Assembly (NCBI GenBank): GCA_964509195.1 | Contig: CAZDWJ010000002.1 | Location: 62,001-126,000 of the forward strand | DNA from: UBA4802 sp964509195 | Lineage (GTDB): Bacteria; Spirochaetota; UBA4802; UB4802 | DNA: 64,000 nucleotides | Direction: 5' to 3' | Shown: piece after piece, positions 43,692 through 53,968 of the stretch | How positions within the stretch are numbered: position 1 is the first letter of the stretch | How the letters are laid out: every line of letters starts with the position of its first letter | Position numbers and translations under genes: made by a program | The notes under the pieces: model-generated | What the model was told of the DNA's origin: nothing | What the model saw: only the letters and a program-made list of their open reading frames with translations | The model's database searches: none

Positions 43692-46600
43692 ATGGAGTCT
43701 TCAACTGTTTTTGATATTTTACAATTCAGTAACTGTGATTTTATTATAGCCGATAGCTCTTTACACATACTCCATTCTAATAATGAAAATGCTATTAATA
43801 AATTTATCCCTGATGTTTTTCCTTACTCTATAATCACTAATGAACTAAAAAGTTTTTTGAACGATACCAACAATACCCCAAATAAAAATCAAAGTATAGT
43901 AGCATCACCTGACCAGAATCTGCCATACATTTTCAGCATACATACAATCAACAGTAACGATACAGTGAATCTGCTAATACTCAGCAGGTTAAAAAACACT
44001 TTTCCAGTTGCTATACAAAAACTGTATGATGAGATATACAATATAAAAGTTTTTGAAGAAGATACAGAACATTTCGTAGATGTATTCAAATATATACTGG
44101 ATACTGTAATAAAAGTTACTGGGATGGACTGCGGTGGAATATATGTAATTGACCCTCTTACCCAGCATTTAAAATTAACCTTTGCACAGGGTGTCAGCAA
44201 ATCATTTATAGAAAAAGTCTCTTTCTATACTCCCGACAGCTGGAATTATCAATTAATAATTAAAGGCACTCCGCAATATATTGACTATACCACAATGAGT
44301 TTGGCTGACAATGATTTTAGAAAGCAGGAAGGAATTAAAGCAATCGCAGCAATTCCTATAGTATTTAGCAATCATGTTATTGGTGTTATTAATGTTGGTT
44401 CTCACTCAACAAATATAATTCCGGTTTATATACAACCATTGCTTGAAGTAATTAGCCAGCAATTAGGAGTAATTATTGATAAATTCATGATGAAAAGCCT
44501 TCTGGCACAATTTGCATTTGATAAAGAAAAAATTGTTACAATGCATGATGTTGTTTACCAGATTGATAAAGATACAATAATCAGGTATATAAGTCCTAAT
44601 ATTAAAAATTTTATTGGGTTTACTCCTTCAGAAATGATTGGTAAATCATTTGTAGATTTTATATATCCAGAAGATTTACCTATGGTGCTTGAGAGTTATG
44701 AACGATCAAAAAGAAGAATTATTGAACCTCTGGAATACCGTTTGATTACCAAAGATAAATCGTACCGCTATATTTTGACTTTATCCGAAGCACATTACGA
44801 TGGACAAGGAAATTATATTGGTCTTTCGGGTGTGGGCACTGATATACATGAAAAAAAGTTAGCTGAAATAAGATTAAAAGATAGCGAAGAGAAATTCAAA
44901 ACGCTGGCAAATTCTGTTTTAACTTCGATTTTCATTATTCAGGATGATATAATGCAATGGGTAAATCCAGCTACAGCAGATATTCTGGAATGCTCTGATG
45001 AAGAAATTATTGGTAAGCCATTTTACACTTTTGTACATCCTGATGATGTTGAACAAGCAAAATTACGTGTAGCAGCGCGCCAACGTGGAGAAGATGTTAT
45101 CAACAGATATGAAGCAAGAATAGTAACAAAAAATAATACTGTTAAATGGATTGATTTTCATGTGGCAACAATACAATATAATGGACGTCTGGCAATATTA
45201 GGTTCTGCAACTGATGTGACCGATCGTAAAAATATTGAATTAGAGCTAAAAAACTCTGAGGAAAAATTTTATAAAGCATTTCATTCCAGCCCAATTCCAA
45301 TGTCTATAAATACATTTAAAGATGGGGTGTATCGAGAGGTAAATGAGGCTGCTTGCCAAACTTTTGGGTATTTGCCTCAAGAAGCTGTTGGACGTTCTAT
45401 ATTTGATTTAAACGTTTTTGCTGATAAAGATGAATTAGATGAGTATGTAAAAATATTACAGACAAATCAAAAAGTAAAAGATTTTAATGTTACATTCAAA
45501 ACAAAAAATGGATTATTGAAAGATTGTATAATCAATTCCGACATATTTGATGCATCAAACGAAAAATTAGTAATAAGTTCCATAGTTGACATTACTCAGA
45601 TAAAACGAAGTGCACAAATAATTTATGAACAATACAGAGAATTACAAAAGGTCAATAGGGACTTAACAAAAACAAAAGAAGAGCTTACAATAAAGAATAT
45701 ACAGTTATATGATGAAAAAGAACGTTTAAACAGGATTCTGGAATCAATAAATGATGCAGTTATTGTAACAGATAACAATGGAACAGTACTATTGGTTAAT
45801 AACTCAACTTCGGTTTTGCTTGAAAAAAGCACTGATATACTCATAGGTAAAAAGGCAATGGATATTCTTACTATCGATTGCAAACAACCAATAGCTTTTC
45901 AATATGATGAAATTATACATAAAATAAAAACAGGATCACTGTCTCAGGAGTGTATATTATATGTTAATAATTTCTCTTATAATGTTGAATTACATATTTT
46001 GCCTTTAAAAGACCATATTGGCAATATATCAGGAATGGTGATCATCATCAGGGATATAACTCAAAAGAAGAAAATTGAAGAACATATTGCTCAAGCTTCA
46101 AAATTAGAATCAGTTGGATTATTAGCAGCAGGTATAGCACATGATTTCAATAACATTCTGACGTCTATTGTAGGTAATCTATCAATAATTAAAAACAAGA
46201 TAGGTAAATCAGCGGAATTCTACAACAACTTACAGGAAGCTGAAAATGCTTCGTTCAGGGCCAAAGAACTGACTCGGCAATTATTGACATTCTCTAAGGG
46301 AGGAGCACCTGTAAGAAAAGTAACTTCACTAAGCACTACAATAATAGATACAGCCACATTTGTATTACGTGGTTCAGCTATTAAATGTAATTTCTCCATG
46401 GATGATGATTTGTGGCATGTTGAAGCAGACGTAGGGCAAATAAGCCAGGTTATTCAAAATATAGTTATTAATGCACGGGAAGCAATGAATGATCATGGCA
46501 CCTTACACGTATATGCTCATAATGTTAAGAATGACGATTCCATGCAATCGATAATTGGGAAAGAAAAATATATCAAAATATCAATTGAGGATAACGGTCC

Positions 46601-47213
46601 CGGGATAAAAGCAGAAAATATTGAAAAAATTTATGACCCTTACTTTACAACAAAACCATATGGTACAGGTTTAGGATTAACGGTAGTATATTCAATTATT
46701 AAACAACATGGTGGATTAATCTTTGTAGATTCTACACCTAATAAAGGTACACGCTTTGATATCTATCTAAAAGCTACTGATAAACCAGCTGATGATTTTA
46801 ATAAAGAATACGAAGTTTCATCCATTTTTGGGAAAGGTAAGATACTTGTACTGGAAGATGATGAAAATATACAGTTTATATTAAAAACAATGCTCCAAGA
46901 ATTGGGATATGAAGTAGACATCGCAAATGATGGAGATGAAGCCCTGGAAAAGTATGAGAAATATAGAAATCATACTGAGAACTACTTATTTGCAATTATG
47001 GATTTAACCATTCCTGGCAAAAAAGGTGGTAAAGAAACAATAAAACAAATCCGTCAGATCGATAAAGATTTCAAGGTCATAGTATCCAGTGGTTATTCCA
47101 ATGATCCTGTTATGTCTAATTATAAAGAATATGGATTTGACGGTATACTGCCAAAACCATATCGTTTTGAGGATTTAAAACAAATTATTGCTTCATTAAA
47201 TATACTATCCTAA
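43692..47213 (+). CDS. Multi-PAS hybrid sensor histidine kinase
   Basis: 1173 residues. A poorly conserved N-terminal region is followed by a GAF-like domain (about 120-280) and four PAS domains (about 290-410, 410-530, 530-650 and 690-805; 'HEKKLAEIRL' and 'TDVTDRKN' mark PAC ends). A HisKA phospho-acceptor 'AAGIAHDFNNILTSIVGN' (about 820) and an ATPase domain with 'NIVINAREAM', 'DNGPGI' and 'GTGLGLTVVYSI' come next. The C-terminal receiver domain has Asp in 'AIMDLTIPGKKGG'. No membrane span is evident, so it senses a cytosolic signal. No separate response regulator or output gene is adjacent. Confidence 0.94.
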   Translation: MESSTVFDILQFSNCDFIIADSSLHILHSNNENAINKFIPDVFPYSIITNELKSFLNDTNNTPNKNQSIVASPDQNLPYIFSIHTINSNDTVNLLILSRLKNTFPVAIQKLYDEIYNIKVFEEDTEHFVDVFKYILDTVIKVTGMDCGGIYVIDPLTQHLKLTFAQGVSKSFIEKVSFYTPDSWNYQLIIKGTPQYIDYTTMSLADNDFRKQEGIKAIAAIPIVFSNHVIGVINVGSHSTNIIPVYIQPLLEVISQQLGVIIDKFMMKSLLAQFAFDKEKIVTMHDVVYQIDKDTIIRYISPNIKNFIGFTPSEMIGKSFVDFIYPEDLPMVLESYERSKRRIIEPLEYRLITKDKSYRYILTLSEAHYDGQGNYIGLSGVGTDIHEKKLAEIRLKDSEEKFKTLANSVLTSIFIIQDDIMQWVNPATADILECSDEEIIGKPFYTFVHPDDVEQAKLRVAARQRGEDVINRYEARIVTKNNTVKWIDFHVATIQYNGRLAILGSATDVTDRKNIELELKNSEEKFYKAFHSSPIPMSINTFKDGVYREVNEAACQTFGYLPQEAVGRSIFDLNVFADKDELDEYVKILQTNQKVKDFNVTFKTKNGLLKDCIINSDIFDASNEKLVISSIVDITQIKRSAQIIYEQYRELQKVNRDLTKTKEELTIKNIQLYDEKERLNRILESINDAVIVTDNNGTVLLVNNSTSVLLEKSTDILIGKKAMDILTIDCKQPIAFQYDEIIHKIKTGSLSQECILYVNNFSYNVELHILPLKDHIGNISGMVIIIRDITQKKKIEEHIAQASKLESVGLLAAGIAHDFNNILTSIVGNLSIIKNKIGKSAEFYNNLQEAENASFRAKELTRQLLTFSKGGAPVRKVTSLSTTIIDTATFVLRGSAIKCNFSMDDDLWHVEADVGQISQVIQNIVINAREAMNDHGTLHVYAHNVKNDDSMQSIIGKEKYIKISIEDNGPGIKAENIEKIYDPYFTTKPYGTGLGLTVVYSIIKQHGGLIFVDSTPNKGTRFDIYLKATDKPADDFNKEYEVSSIFGKGKILVLEDDENIQFILKTMLQELGYEVDIANDGDEALEKYEKYRNHTENYLFAIMDLTIPGKKGGKETIKQIRQIDKDFKVIVSSGYSNDPVMSNYKEYGFDGILPKPYRFEDLKQIIASLNILS

Positions 47214-47384
47214 TTTTTTTTAGAAATCTGTATATAAGAGCTATTTATTATTTATATGCAGCAACATCAGATTGGGAACTATTTTAAAAATAACTTGACA
47301 CATTATATATTATTTTAATATTGAGAAAATCTTGATCATGTTCTTTTTATTGCTATTTATGGTCAGGTCTGTATTATGATACAG

Positions 47385-47457
47385 GGGTTGCTAGCTCAAC
47401 TGGTAGAGCACCTGACTCTTAATCAGATGGTTCCGAGTTCGAGTCTCGGGCAACCCA
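47385..47457 (+). tRNA. tRNA-Lys (CUU)
   Basis: Acceptor GGGTTGC/GCAACCC, anticodon loop CTCTTAA (CTT) and T loop GAGTTCGAGTC. First of three tRNAs in tandem; CCA is not encoded. A -35-like TTGATC and TATTTA lie 25-50 bases upstream. Confidence 0.96.
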
Positions 47458-47526
47458 AACTCCGCTACGCAGTTAAAAATTAGCTTGAAAAAATTGCTTG
47501 ACTTTTTGATATTGTAATTAAATTAT

Positions 47527-47608
47527 GCGAGCGTGGCGGAACTGGTAGACGCGCTAGACTTAGGATCTAGTACCTTAGGGTGTGGGGGTTCAAGTCCCTT
47601 CGCTCGCA
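47527..47608 (+). tRNA. tRNA-Leu (UAG)
   Basis: A class II tRNA with a long variable arm: acceptor GCGAGCG/CGCTCGC, anticodon loop CTTAGGA (TAG) and T loop GGTTCAAGTC. CCA is not encoded. Confidence 0.96.
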
Positions 47609-47612
47609 ATGT

Positions 47613-47684
47613 GCGGGAATAACTCAGCGGTAGAGTGCAACCTTGCCAAGGTTGAGGTCGCGGGTTCAAATCCCGTTTCCCGCT
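47613..47684 (+). tRNA. tRNA-Gly (GCC)
   Basis: Acceptor GCGGGAA/TTCCCGC, anticodon loop TTGCCAA (GCC) and T loop GGTTCAAATC. It follows tRNA-Leu by 4 bases and ends just before an intrinsic terminator. Confidence 0.96.
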
Positions 47685-47691
47685 CATCTAT

Positions 47692-47721
47692 AAAGAGGCT
47701 GCTTACGTAGGCAGCCTCTTT
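47692..47721 (+). terminator. Intrinsic terminator of the Lys-Leu-Gly tRNA cluster
   Basis: A perfect 11 bp stem, AAAGAGGCTGC / GCAGCCTCTTT, encloses an 8-base loop and runs into CTTAT. Position 8 bases after tRNA-Gly fits termination of the tRNA operon. Confidence 0.9.
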
Positions 47722-48110
47722 CTTATAGATATTGTTCAGAATATACTATTAAGCAATTACGTTACGAAATGTGATTCACTACTATATCAAGATTAGAATA
47801 ACATTCCAGAAGACTGACAAAAACCAGCAACCAGTTTACCCATAGCTATCTTTTATATTAATAACTATCGCATAAAAAAAGTATTTGACGCTATCTATAG
47901 TAAAATTAAATATACAAAAAATCAATTGTTTATCAAATAAGATTCAAAATTGTGCTATAATTGTATTCTGATAATACGTTAGTGATAATTTTCCTGTAAT
48001 TGACTATTCGATATATCCTAAATGTATATATGATAGTTCCCCTTTATTACTTGTATTGATAAGGAATTAATATTTTATTATAACATATTATTACGTATAG
48101 GAGAAAAACC
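47722..48110. other. Non-coding region upstream of tig
   Basis: About 390 AT-rich bases without an ORF. It contains a CTATCGC word (47865-47871), a possible promoter (47885-47912) and a TATAAT near 47956. No RNA family was recognised. Confidence 0.5.
47885..47912 (+). promoter_or_regulatory. Possible promoter of the tig-clp-lon cluster
   Basis: TTGACG (47885-47890) and TAAATA (47907-47912) are separated by 16 bases, leaving a leader of about 190 bases before tig. No heat-shock CIRCE-type inverted repeat is seen. Confidence 0.35.
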
Positions 48111-49454
48111 TTGGAAATTAAAGAGTCAAAACTTGAGAATGCACGGATGCGGCTTGCTATCGAAATACCCAATGAGAGGGTAGATGCTGAATATGAAAAG
48201 GTATTAAAAAATGTACAGAAGAAAGCTGAAATCAAAGGATTCAGAGTTGGCAAAGCCCCGCTTGATTTGGTTGAAAAAAAATATGCTGAATTTGTAACAG
48301 GAGAGACGGCTGAAAATATAGTGCGGTCTGCATACATTGAAGCAATTGAACAAAAAGGATATACCCCGGTAAGCCAGCCTGTGTTTGATTTTAAAGACCT
48401 AGAAAAAGGTAAGCCTTTTTCGTTTGTTGTGGAATTTGATATACCGCCAACTATTGAGCTTGGCAATTATAAAGGAATTCATGTTGAACAAAAATCGGTG
48501 AAAGTTACTGATGAAGATGTGGATGCCGAAATTGAATCAATGCGTGAGCGTATGGCGACAGTAACCAAAAAAGATGGTGATGATGTAAAAGTTAGCAAAG
48601 GCGACCAGGTCACATTGAAGATGAAACGCATTGATGACAAAACGCCTGAAGAGATAGATGCCACAGCCTTTTCCTCTCACAACCTTATTGTTGGTAAAAG
48701 CAAAGAATCATGGGCTATTGATGATGATATTATGGGGATGAAAAAAGGCGAAGAAAAAGAAATTAAAGTCAAATACCCCAAAGATTATGAAGTAGAAGAC
48801 CTAAAAGGGCAAAAGGTAACCTATTTAGTGAAAGTTGAAGAAATTTTTGAGCGACAGTTACCGGAGCTAAATGATGAATTTGCAAAAAGCGTAGGAGAGT
48901 ACAATACTCTTGAAGAGTTAAAAACCCGTATACGAGAAAATCTGGAAACGTATGCAAAAGAACAGACACTAAATCAGGCGAAGAATGATATACTTACAAA
49001 AATAGTTGAACATAGCACATTTGATATACCGCAATCACTAATTCAAAAAGAAATGTATGCCATTTTCAGACGATTACAGTCTAGGTTTGGCAATGTTGGC
49101 AATGATATCAATGAATTTGCATCGATATTTGGTATTAATCCTGAAGAGCTATCGAAATCAATTATGAAGGAAGCTGAGCGGAATATCAAAAATGCACTGG
49201 TATTGACTAAAATAGCTGAACGTGAACAACTCAAGGTTTCGGAAGAGCAGTTTCAGAAGTTCATTAAATCAATTGCTGAGCGAAATGGGGTTAAAGAAGA
49301 AGAAGTTGTCAAGGTTATTGAAGAAAAGGGAAACAGGGAAGAAATAGAAGGTGATTTAATATTGGATACAGCGTATGATTTTATTTATCAGAATGCTGAT
49401 ATAAAAATGCTAAAACCTGTAACTTTTCAGGAATATATTAACGAAAAGAAGTAA
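48111..49454 (+). CDS. tig: Trigger factor
   Basis: 447 residues. The ribosome-binding N-terminal domain (about 1-110) includes 'IKGFRVGKAPLDLVEKKY', the loop that docks on the ribosome. An FKBP-type PPIase domain (about 150-235) and a helical C-terminal chaperone domain follow. The start is TTG 48111, supported by AGGAG seven bases upstream and by the N-terminal reading 'MEIKESKLENARM'. It chaperones nascent chains and heads the tig-clpP-clpX-lon protein quality-control cluster. Confidence 0.96.
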   Translation: MEIKESKLENARMRLAIEIPNERVDAEYEKVLKNVQKKAEIKGFRVGKAPLDLVEKKYAEFVTGETAENIVRSAYIEAIEQKGYTPVSQPVFDFKDLEKGKPFSFVVEFDIPPTIELGNYKGIHVEQKSVKVTDEDVDAEIESMRERMATVTKKDGDDVKVSKGDQVTLKMKRIDDKTPEEIDATAFSSHNLIVGKSKESWAIDDDIMGMKKGEEKEIKVKYPKDYEVEDLKGQKVTYLVKVEEIFERQLPELNDEFAKSVGEYNTLEELKTRIRENLETYAKEQTLNQAKNDILTKIVEHSTFDIPQSLIQKEMYAIFRRLQSRFGNVGNDINEFASIFGINPEELSKSIMKEAERNIKNALVLTKIAEREQLKVSEEQFQKFIKSIAERNGVKEEEVVKVIEEKGNREEIEGDLILDTAYDFIYQNADIKMLKPVTFQEYINEKK

Positions 49455-49550
49455 ATACACGTTCAGTATATTTTATAGAACTTCAATAAACTGATGCTAC
49501 ACTATATATTGAGATTGTTTAGAAATTTATAAATTTGTTGAGGTATTAGC

Positions 49551-50141
49551 ATGAGTTATCTTGTACCAATTGTTGTAGAACAAACGGCACGCGGCGAGCG
49601 GGCATACGATATTTATTCCCGTCTGTTAAAAGACCGTATAATATTTATAGGGGATGCAATTGATGATCATGTTGCAAGTCTGGTAATAGCTCAGTTATTG
49701 TTTTTAGAAGCAGAGGATCCTGATAAGGATATCTATTTATATATCAACTCACCTGGTGGGATTGTAACATCTGGATTGGCAATTTATGATACCATGCAGT
49801 ACGTTAAACCTGATGTTGCGACTATTTGTCTGGGTCAGGCGGCTTCCATGGCGTCATTGTTATTGGCTGCAGGTGCACCTGGCAAACGTTCTGCACTTCC
49901 AAACTCACGTATTATGCTCCACCAACCAATGGGTGGTTTTCAAGGTCAGGCTTCGGATATTGCCATTCATGCAAAGGAAATTCTGAAAATTAAATCCAAA
50001 CTGAACGAAATATATGCTGTACATACTAAACAATCAATAGAAAAAATTGAAAAAGATGTGGACAGGGATTATTTTATGGATGCCCAGGAAGCTGTTGAGT
50101 ATGGATTAATTGATAAAGTTATACGTAAAGATAGTAGATAA
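49551..50141 (+). CDS. clpP: ATP-dependent Clp protease proteolytic subunit
   Basis: This 196-residue serine protease has Ser99 in 'GQAASMAS', His124 in 'RIMLHQPMGG' and Asp173 in 'DVDRDYFM', spaced as in E. coli ClpP. 'YINSPGGIVTSGLAIYD' is the oxyanion-region signature. It forms the tetradecamer that degrades proteins unfolded by ClpX, encoded 32 bases downstream. Confidence 0.98.
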   Translation: MSYLVPIVVEQTARGERAYDIYSRLLKDRIIFIGDAIDDHVASLVIAQLLFLEAEDPDKDIYLYINSPGGIVTSGLAIYDTMQYVKPDVATICLGQAASMASLLLAAGAPGKRSALPNSRIMLHQPMGGFQGQASDIAIHAKEILKIKSKLNEIYAVHTKQSIEKIEKDVDRDYFMDAQEAVEYGLIDKVIRKDSR

Positions 50142-50173
50142 GTAATGTATAAGAAAAAATAATAAGAGGATAT

Positions 50174-51442
50174 ATGTCAAACAAGAAAAAAGATAATGGC
50201 AAACCTGAAATAACTCATTATTGCTCGTTTTGTGGGAAAAGTCAGGATCTTGTCCGAAAATTAGTTGCTGGTCCAAATGTATATATATGTGACGAATGCA
50301 TTGAATTATGCAATGAAATTCTTGAGGAAGACTGGGCGTTGGAAGGTGGTGACCTTTTAACCAGTAATTTACCCAAACCACATGAGATTAAAGCTATCCT
50401 TGATGAATATGTGATTGGACAGGAGTATGCAAAAAAAGTCCTTTCAGTTGCCGTATATAACCACTATAAAAGAATTACGAGCAATTTTAACTTAAGGAAA
50501 GGTGATGTTGAATTAGATAAAAGTAATATATTATTAATTGGCCCAACAGGAAGTGGCAAGACATTGCTTGCTCAAACTCTTGCAAAGATATTAAAAGTAC
50601 CATTTGCAATAGCAGATGCAACATCCTTGACTGAAGCAGGTTATGTGGGTGAGGATGTTGAAAATATATTGCTGAGACTGATCCAGAATGCAGATGGCGA
50701 TGTGAAAAGAGCTGAGATTGGAATCATATATATTGATGAAATTGATAAAATTTCACGTAAATCTGAGAACCCATCAATAACCCGTGATGTCTCAGGTGAA
50801 GGTGTTCAACAGGCTCTGTTAAAGATTGTTGAAGGGACTATCGCTAATGTTCCTCCACAGGGCGGTAGAAAACATCCTCATCAGGAATTCATATCTATCG
50901 ATACCAGAAACATTCTTTTTATTTGCGGTGGTGCATTTGTTGGTCTGGACAAAATTGTTCATGCTCGAATTGGCAACAAAACCATGGGATTTGGAGCTGA
51001 GGTGAAATCTGTTAAAGACATAGGGAAGATTAATATATTGGAAAAGATGATACCAGAGGATCTTATCAGATATGGCTTGATTCCAGAGTTTGTTGGAAGA
51101 TTGCATGTACATGCTGTATTGCATGAACTTGACAAGCAGGCTTTAAAGGAAATTCTTACAAAACCTCGAAATGCGTTAACCAAGCAATATCAAAAGATAT
51201 TTGCATTTGAAAACGTTGAGCTTGAATTTACTGATTCCGCAATTGAAGCCATAGCTCAGATTGCAATTGAACGAGAAACAGGTGCGCGGGGCTTAAGGTC
51301 AGTCCTTGAGGAGATAATGCTGGATCTGATGTATGAAATTCCTTCCAAAAAAACCATAGCAAAGGTTATCATTAACGAAGATGTGGTGCTGCACAGAAAA
51401 TCCCCTGAAATTATCCAGCGTTCAGCAGAAAAAAGTGCCTAA
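50174..51442 (+). CDS. clpX: ATP-dependent Clp protease ATP-binding subunit ClpX
   Basis: 422 residues. An N-terminal four-Cys zinc domain ('CSFCGKSQ'...'ICDECIELC') precedes the AAA+ module with Walker A 'GPTGSGKTLLAQ', Walker B 'IIYIDEIDKI', and the sensor/arginine-finger region up to 'ETGARGLRSVLEEIMLD'. AAGAGGA precedes ATG 50174. It unfolds tagged substrates for ClpP. Confidence 0.98.
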   Translation: MSNKKKDNGKPEITHYCSFCGKSQDLVRKLVAGPNVYICDECIELCNEILEEDWALEGGDLLTSNLPKPHEIKAILDEYVIGQEYAKKVLSVAVYNHYKRITSNFNLRKGDVELDKSNILLIGPTGSGKTLLAQTLAKILKVPFAIADATSLTEAGYVGEDVENILLRLIQNADGDVKRAEIGIIYIDEIDKISRKSENPSITRDVSGEGVQQALLKIVEGTIANVPPQGGRKHPHQEFISIDTRNILFICGGAFVGLDKIVHARIGNKTMGFGAEVKSVKDIGKINILEKMIPEDLIRYGLIPEFVGRLHVHAVLHELDKQALKEILTKPRNALTKQYQKIFAFENVELEFTDSAIEAIAQIAIERETGARGLRSVLEEIMLDLMYEIPSKKTIAKVIINEDVVLHRKSPEIIQRSAEKSA

Positions 51443-51514
51443 AGGTATGTCCAAATTGCACTATTTTCAGTATTTTATTAATTGGAACACTACACAAACT
51501 ATTCAGGAGAAACT

Positions 51515-53959
51515 ATGAAAAAAGATATAGATTATTTAAAACGATATCCTCTGTTGCCATTGCGTGACATGGTGATATTCCCACATATGGTAATACCATT
51601 GTTTGTGGGCAGGGATATCTCAATAAAAGCATTGGATTCGGCAATGAAAGGCGACCGCCTTTTAGTACTAGCTACCCAGATTGATTCACAGATAGCTAAT
51701 CCTAAAAAAGAAGATGTCCATGATGTTGGAACACTTTCCGAAATACTTCAGCTTTTAAAATTACCGGATGGTACTGTGAAGGTTCTTGTGGAAGGCATAT
51801 CCCGTGTTTATATCTCTCATTTTGATTCAACTGATGATGGGATTACGGTAGGCATTAAGGATATTGAACGTCCTTATGAAACCGATTCAAAAGTGGAAGC
51901 ATTAAAACGTAATTTAATCGATACATTTGAAAAATATATCAAATTAAACAAAAAAGTTCCTCAGGAAGCCCTGACGACAGTCATGCAGATTGAGGATATT
52001 TCTCATCTTGCAGATGTTATTGCCTCATATATTACAATGCGCGTTGAATATAAACAGGCAATATTGGAATTAGGAAACCCTGTAGAAAGGATTGAAAAGC
52101 TCATTGAACTCATTAATGGTGAAATTGAAATAATGTATATTGAGAAGAAGATACAGGGCAAAGTCAGAAAACAGATGGAAAAAACCCAGAAAGAATATTA
52201 TCTCAATGAACAGATTAAAGTTATTAAAAAGGAATTAGGGCAGGGTGATGATTTAGCTGATGAAGTTGAAGAATTGCGCAAATCAATTGAAGAAGCAAAG
52301 ATGTCCAAAGAAGCAAAGGATAAGGCATTAAAAGAACTAAAACGATTGGAAAAAATGCCACCATTATCAGCTGAATCTGCTGTTGTACGTACGTATATTG
52401 AATGGCTTAGAGATGTTCCATGGTATAAACGAACACGTGACAATCGTGACATTGATCATGCAATGCAGGTTCTTAATGAAGATCATTATGGCTTAGAGGA
52501 AGTGAAAGAAAGGATTATTGAATATATAGCTGTACGCCATCTCTCAAATAAATTAAAAGGTCCAATTTTATGTTTTGTTGGCCCTCCTGGTGTTGGGAAA
52601 ACTTCGCTTGGCCGATCAGTTGCAAGAGCATTGGGCAGAAAATTTGTAAGAATGTCATTAGGTGGAGTTCGTGATGAAGCTGAGATTCGTGGTCACCGGC
52701 GCACATATGTTGGTGCTTTGCCAGGAAGGATTATTCAGCAAATGAAGAAAGCAGGTGTTGTCAATCCCGTATTTCTCCTTGATGAAGTGGATAAAATGTC
52801 GATGGATTTCAGAGGTGACCCTTCATCAGCTTTGCTTGAGGTTTTAGACCCTGAGCAAAATAATTCATTTGTAGATCACTATCTTGAAGTGCCATACGAC
52901 CTTTCAGATGTTCTTTTTATTACCACTGCAAACGTTCAACATAGGATACCTGCTCCACTACAGGATAGGATGGAAATAATTGAAATCAATAGTTATACTG
53001 AACCAGAAAAGTTAAATATCGGGTTGCAGTTTTTATTGCCTAAACAGATTAAGGAAAATGGATTAAATGATTCAAATATAAAATACAGCGAAGAAATGAT
53101 GTTATACACCATACGCCACTATACACGTGAAGCCGGTGTGAGAAATTTAGAACGAGTCATAGCAAAAGTATGCCGTAAAGTTGCACGGGAAGTTGTAAAA
53201 CATAGTACTTCGCATACCCGTGAAATAACCGTTGATATACTACACGAGTATTTAGGGCCTATCAAGTTCAAATATGGGGAAAAAGAACAGAAGAGTGAAA
53301 TAGGACTTGCCAATGGCCTTGCATGGACCGAAGTTGGTGGAGATGTGTTACAGGTTGAAGCTTCTCTTATAAAAGGGAAAGGGCAGCTTATACTTACTGG
53401 TCAGTTAGGTGAAGTGATGCAGGAATCTGCACATGCAGCATTCACTTATGTCCGTGCGAACACACAATATTTCAACATTCCTGATGATGTTCTGCGCAAA
53501 CATGATATCCATCTCCATGTTCCTGAAGGAGCTATACCTAAAGACGGGCCTTCTGCAGGGATTACTATGGGTGTAGTGATTGCGTCACTGCTCAGTCAGA
53601 TTCCTGTACGGTGTGATGTTGCGATGACTGGAGAAATAACTCTTCGTGGGAAAGTATTGCCCATTGGGGGTTTGAAGGAAAAGGTGCTGGCTGCACACCG
53701 TGCACAGATTAAACATATTATACTCCCCAAAGATAATGAAAAAGATCTGGAAAAAATACCTGAATATGTTCGTAAACAGCTTATTTTCCACCCTGTTACT
53801 AGTATGGAAGAGGTGTTATTCCTGTCATTAGAAGAGCCAGAAAAATTCTTTAAAGATAGGCAAAAGACTGAAAAACTTAATGAACAATGGAAAGATAGCG
53901 TAAGGGAATCAGTAATTTCGGATATGAGCAATCTACTGACAAAACATACTTATACGTAG
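51515..53959 (+). CDS. lon: ATP-dependent protease Lon
   Basis: About 814 residues from ATG 51515, supported by CAGGAGA just upstream. The N-terminal substrate domain ('LPLLPLRDMVIFPHMVIPLFVG' type opening), coiled-coil helical region, AAA+ module (Walker A 'GPPGVGKTSLG', Walker B 'PVFLLDEVDKM') and protease domain are all present. The catalytic dyad is Ser in 'PKDGPSAGITM' and Lys in 'GGLKEKVLAAHRA'. It degrades misfolded and regulatory proteins. It is the last gene of the quality-control cluster and converges on a methyltransferase gene 9 bases later. Confidence 0.97.
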   Translation: MKKDIDYLKRYPLLPLRDMVIFPHMVIPLFVGRDISIKALDSAMKGDRLLVLATQIDSQIANPKKEDVHDVGTLSEILQLLKLPDGTVKVLVEGISRVYISHFDSTDDGITVGIKDIERPYETDSKVEALKRNLIDTFEKYIKLNKKVPQEALTTVMQIEDISHLADVIASYITMRVEYKQAILELGNPVERIEKLIELINGEIEIMYIEKKIQGKVRKQMEKTQKEYYLNEQIKVIKKELGQGDDLADEVEELRKSIEEAKMSKEAKDKALKELKRLEKMPPLSAESAVVRTYIEWLRDVPWYKRTRDNRDIDHAMQVLNEDHYGLEEVKERIIEYIAVRHLSNKLKGPILCFVGPPGVGKTSLGRSVARALGRKFVRMSLGGVRDEAEIRGHRRTYVGALPGRIIQQMKKAGVVNPVFLLDEVDKMSMDFRGDPSSALLEVLDPEQNNSFVDHYLEVPYDLSDVLFITTANVQHRIPAPLQDRMEIIEINSYTEPEKLNIGLQFLLPKQIKENGLNDSNIKYSEEMMLYTIRHYTREAGVRNLERVIAKVCRKVAREVVKHSTSHTREITVDILHEYLGPIKFKYGEKEQKSEIGLANGLAWTEVGGDVLQVEASLIKGKGQLILTGQLGEVMQESAHAAFTYVRANTQYFNIPDDVLRKHDIHLHVPEGAIPKDGPSAGITMGVVIASLLSQIPVRCDVAMTGEITLRGKVLPIGGLKEKVLAAHRAQIKHIILPKDNEKDLEKIPEYVRKQLIFHPVTSMEEVLFLSLEEPEKFFKDRQKTEKLNEQWKDSVRESVISDMSNLLTKHTYT

Positions 53960-53968
53960 AGAACTTTT

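Noticed and set aside
47814..48110. A heat-shock operator (CIRCE-like) before the tig-clp-lon cluster.
   Set aside because: No TTAGCACTC-N9-GAGTGCTAA inverted repeat is present.
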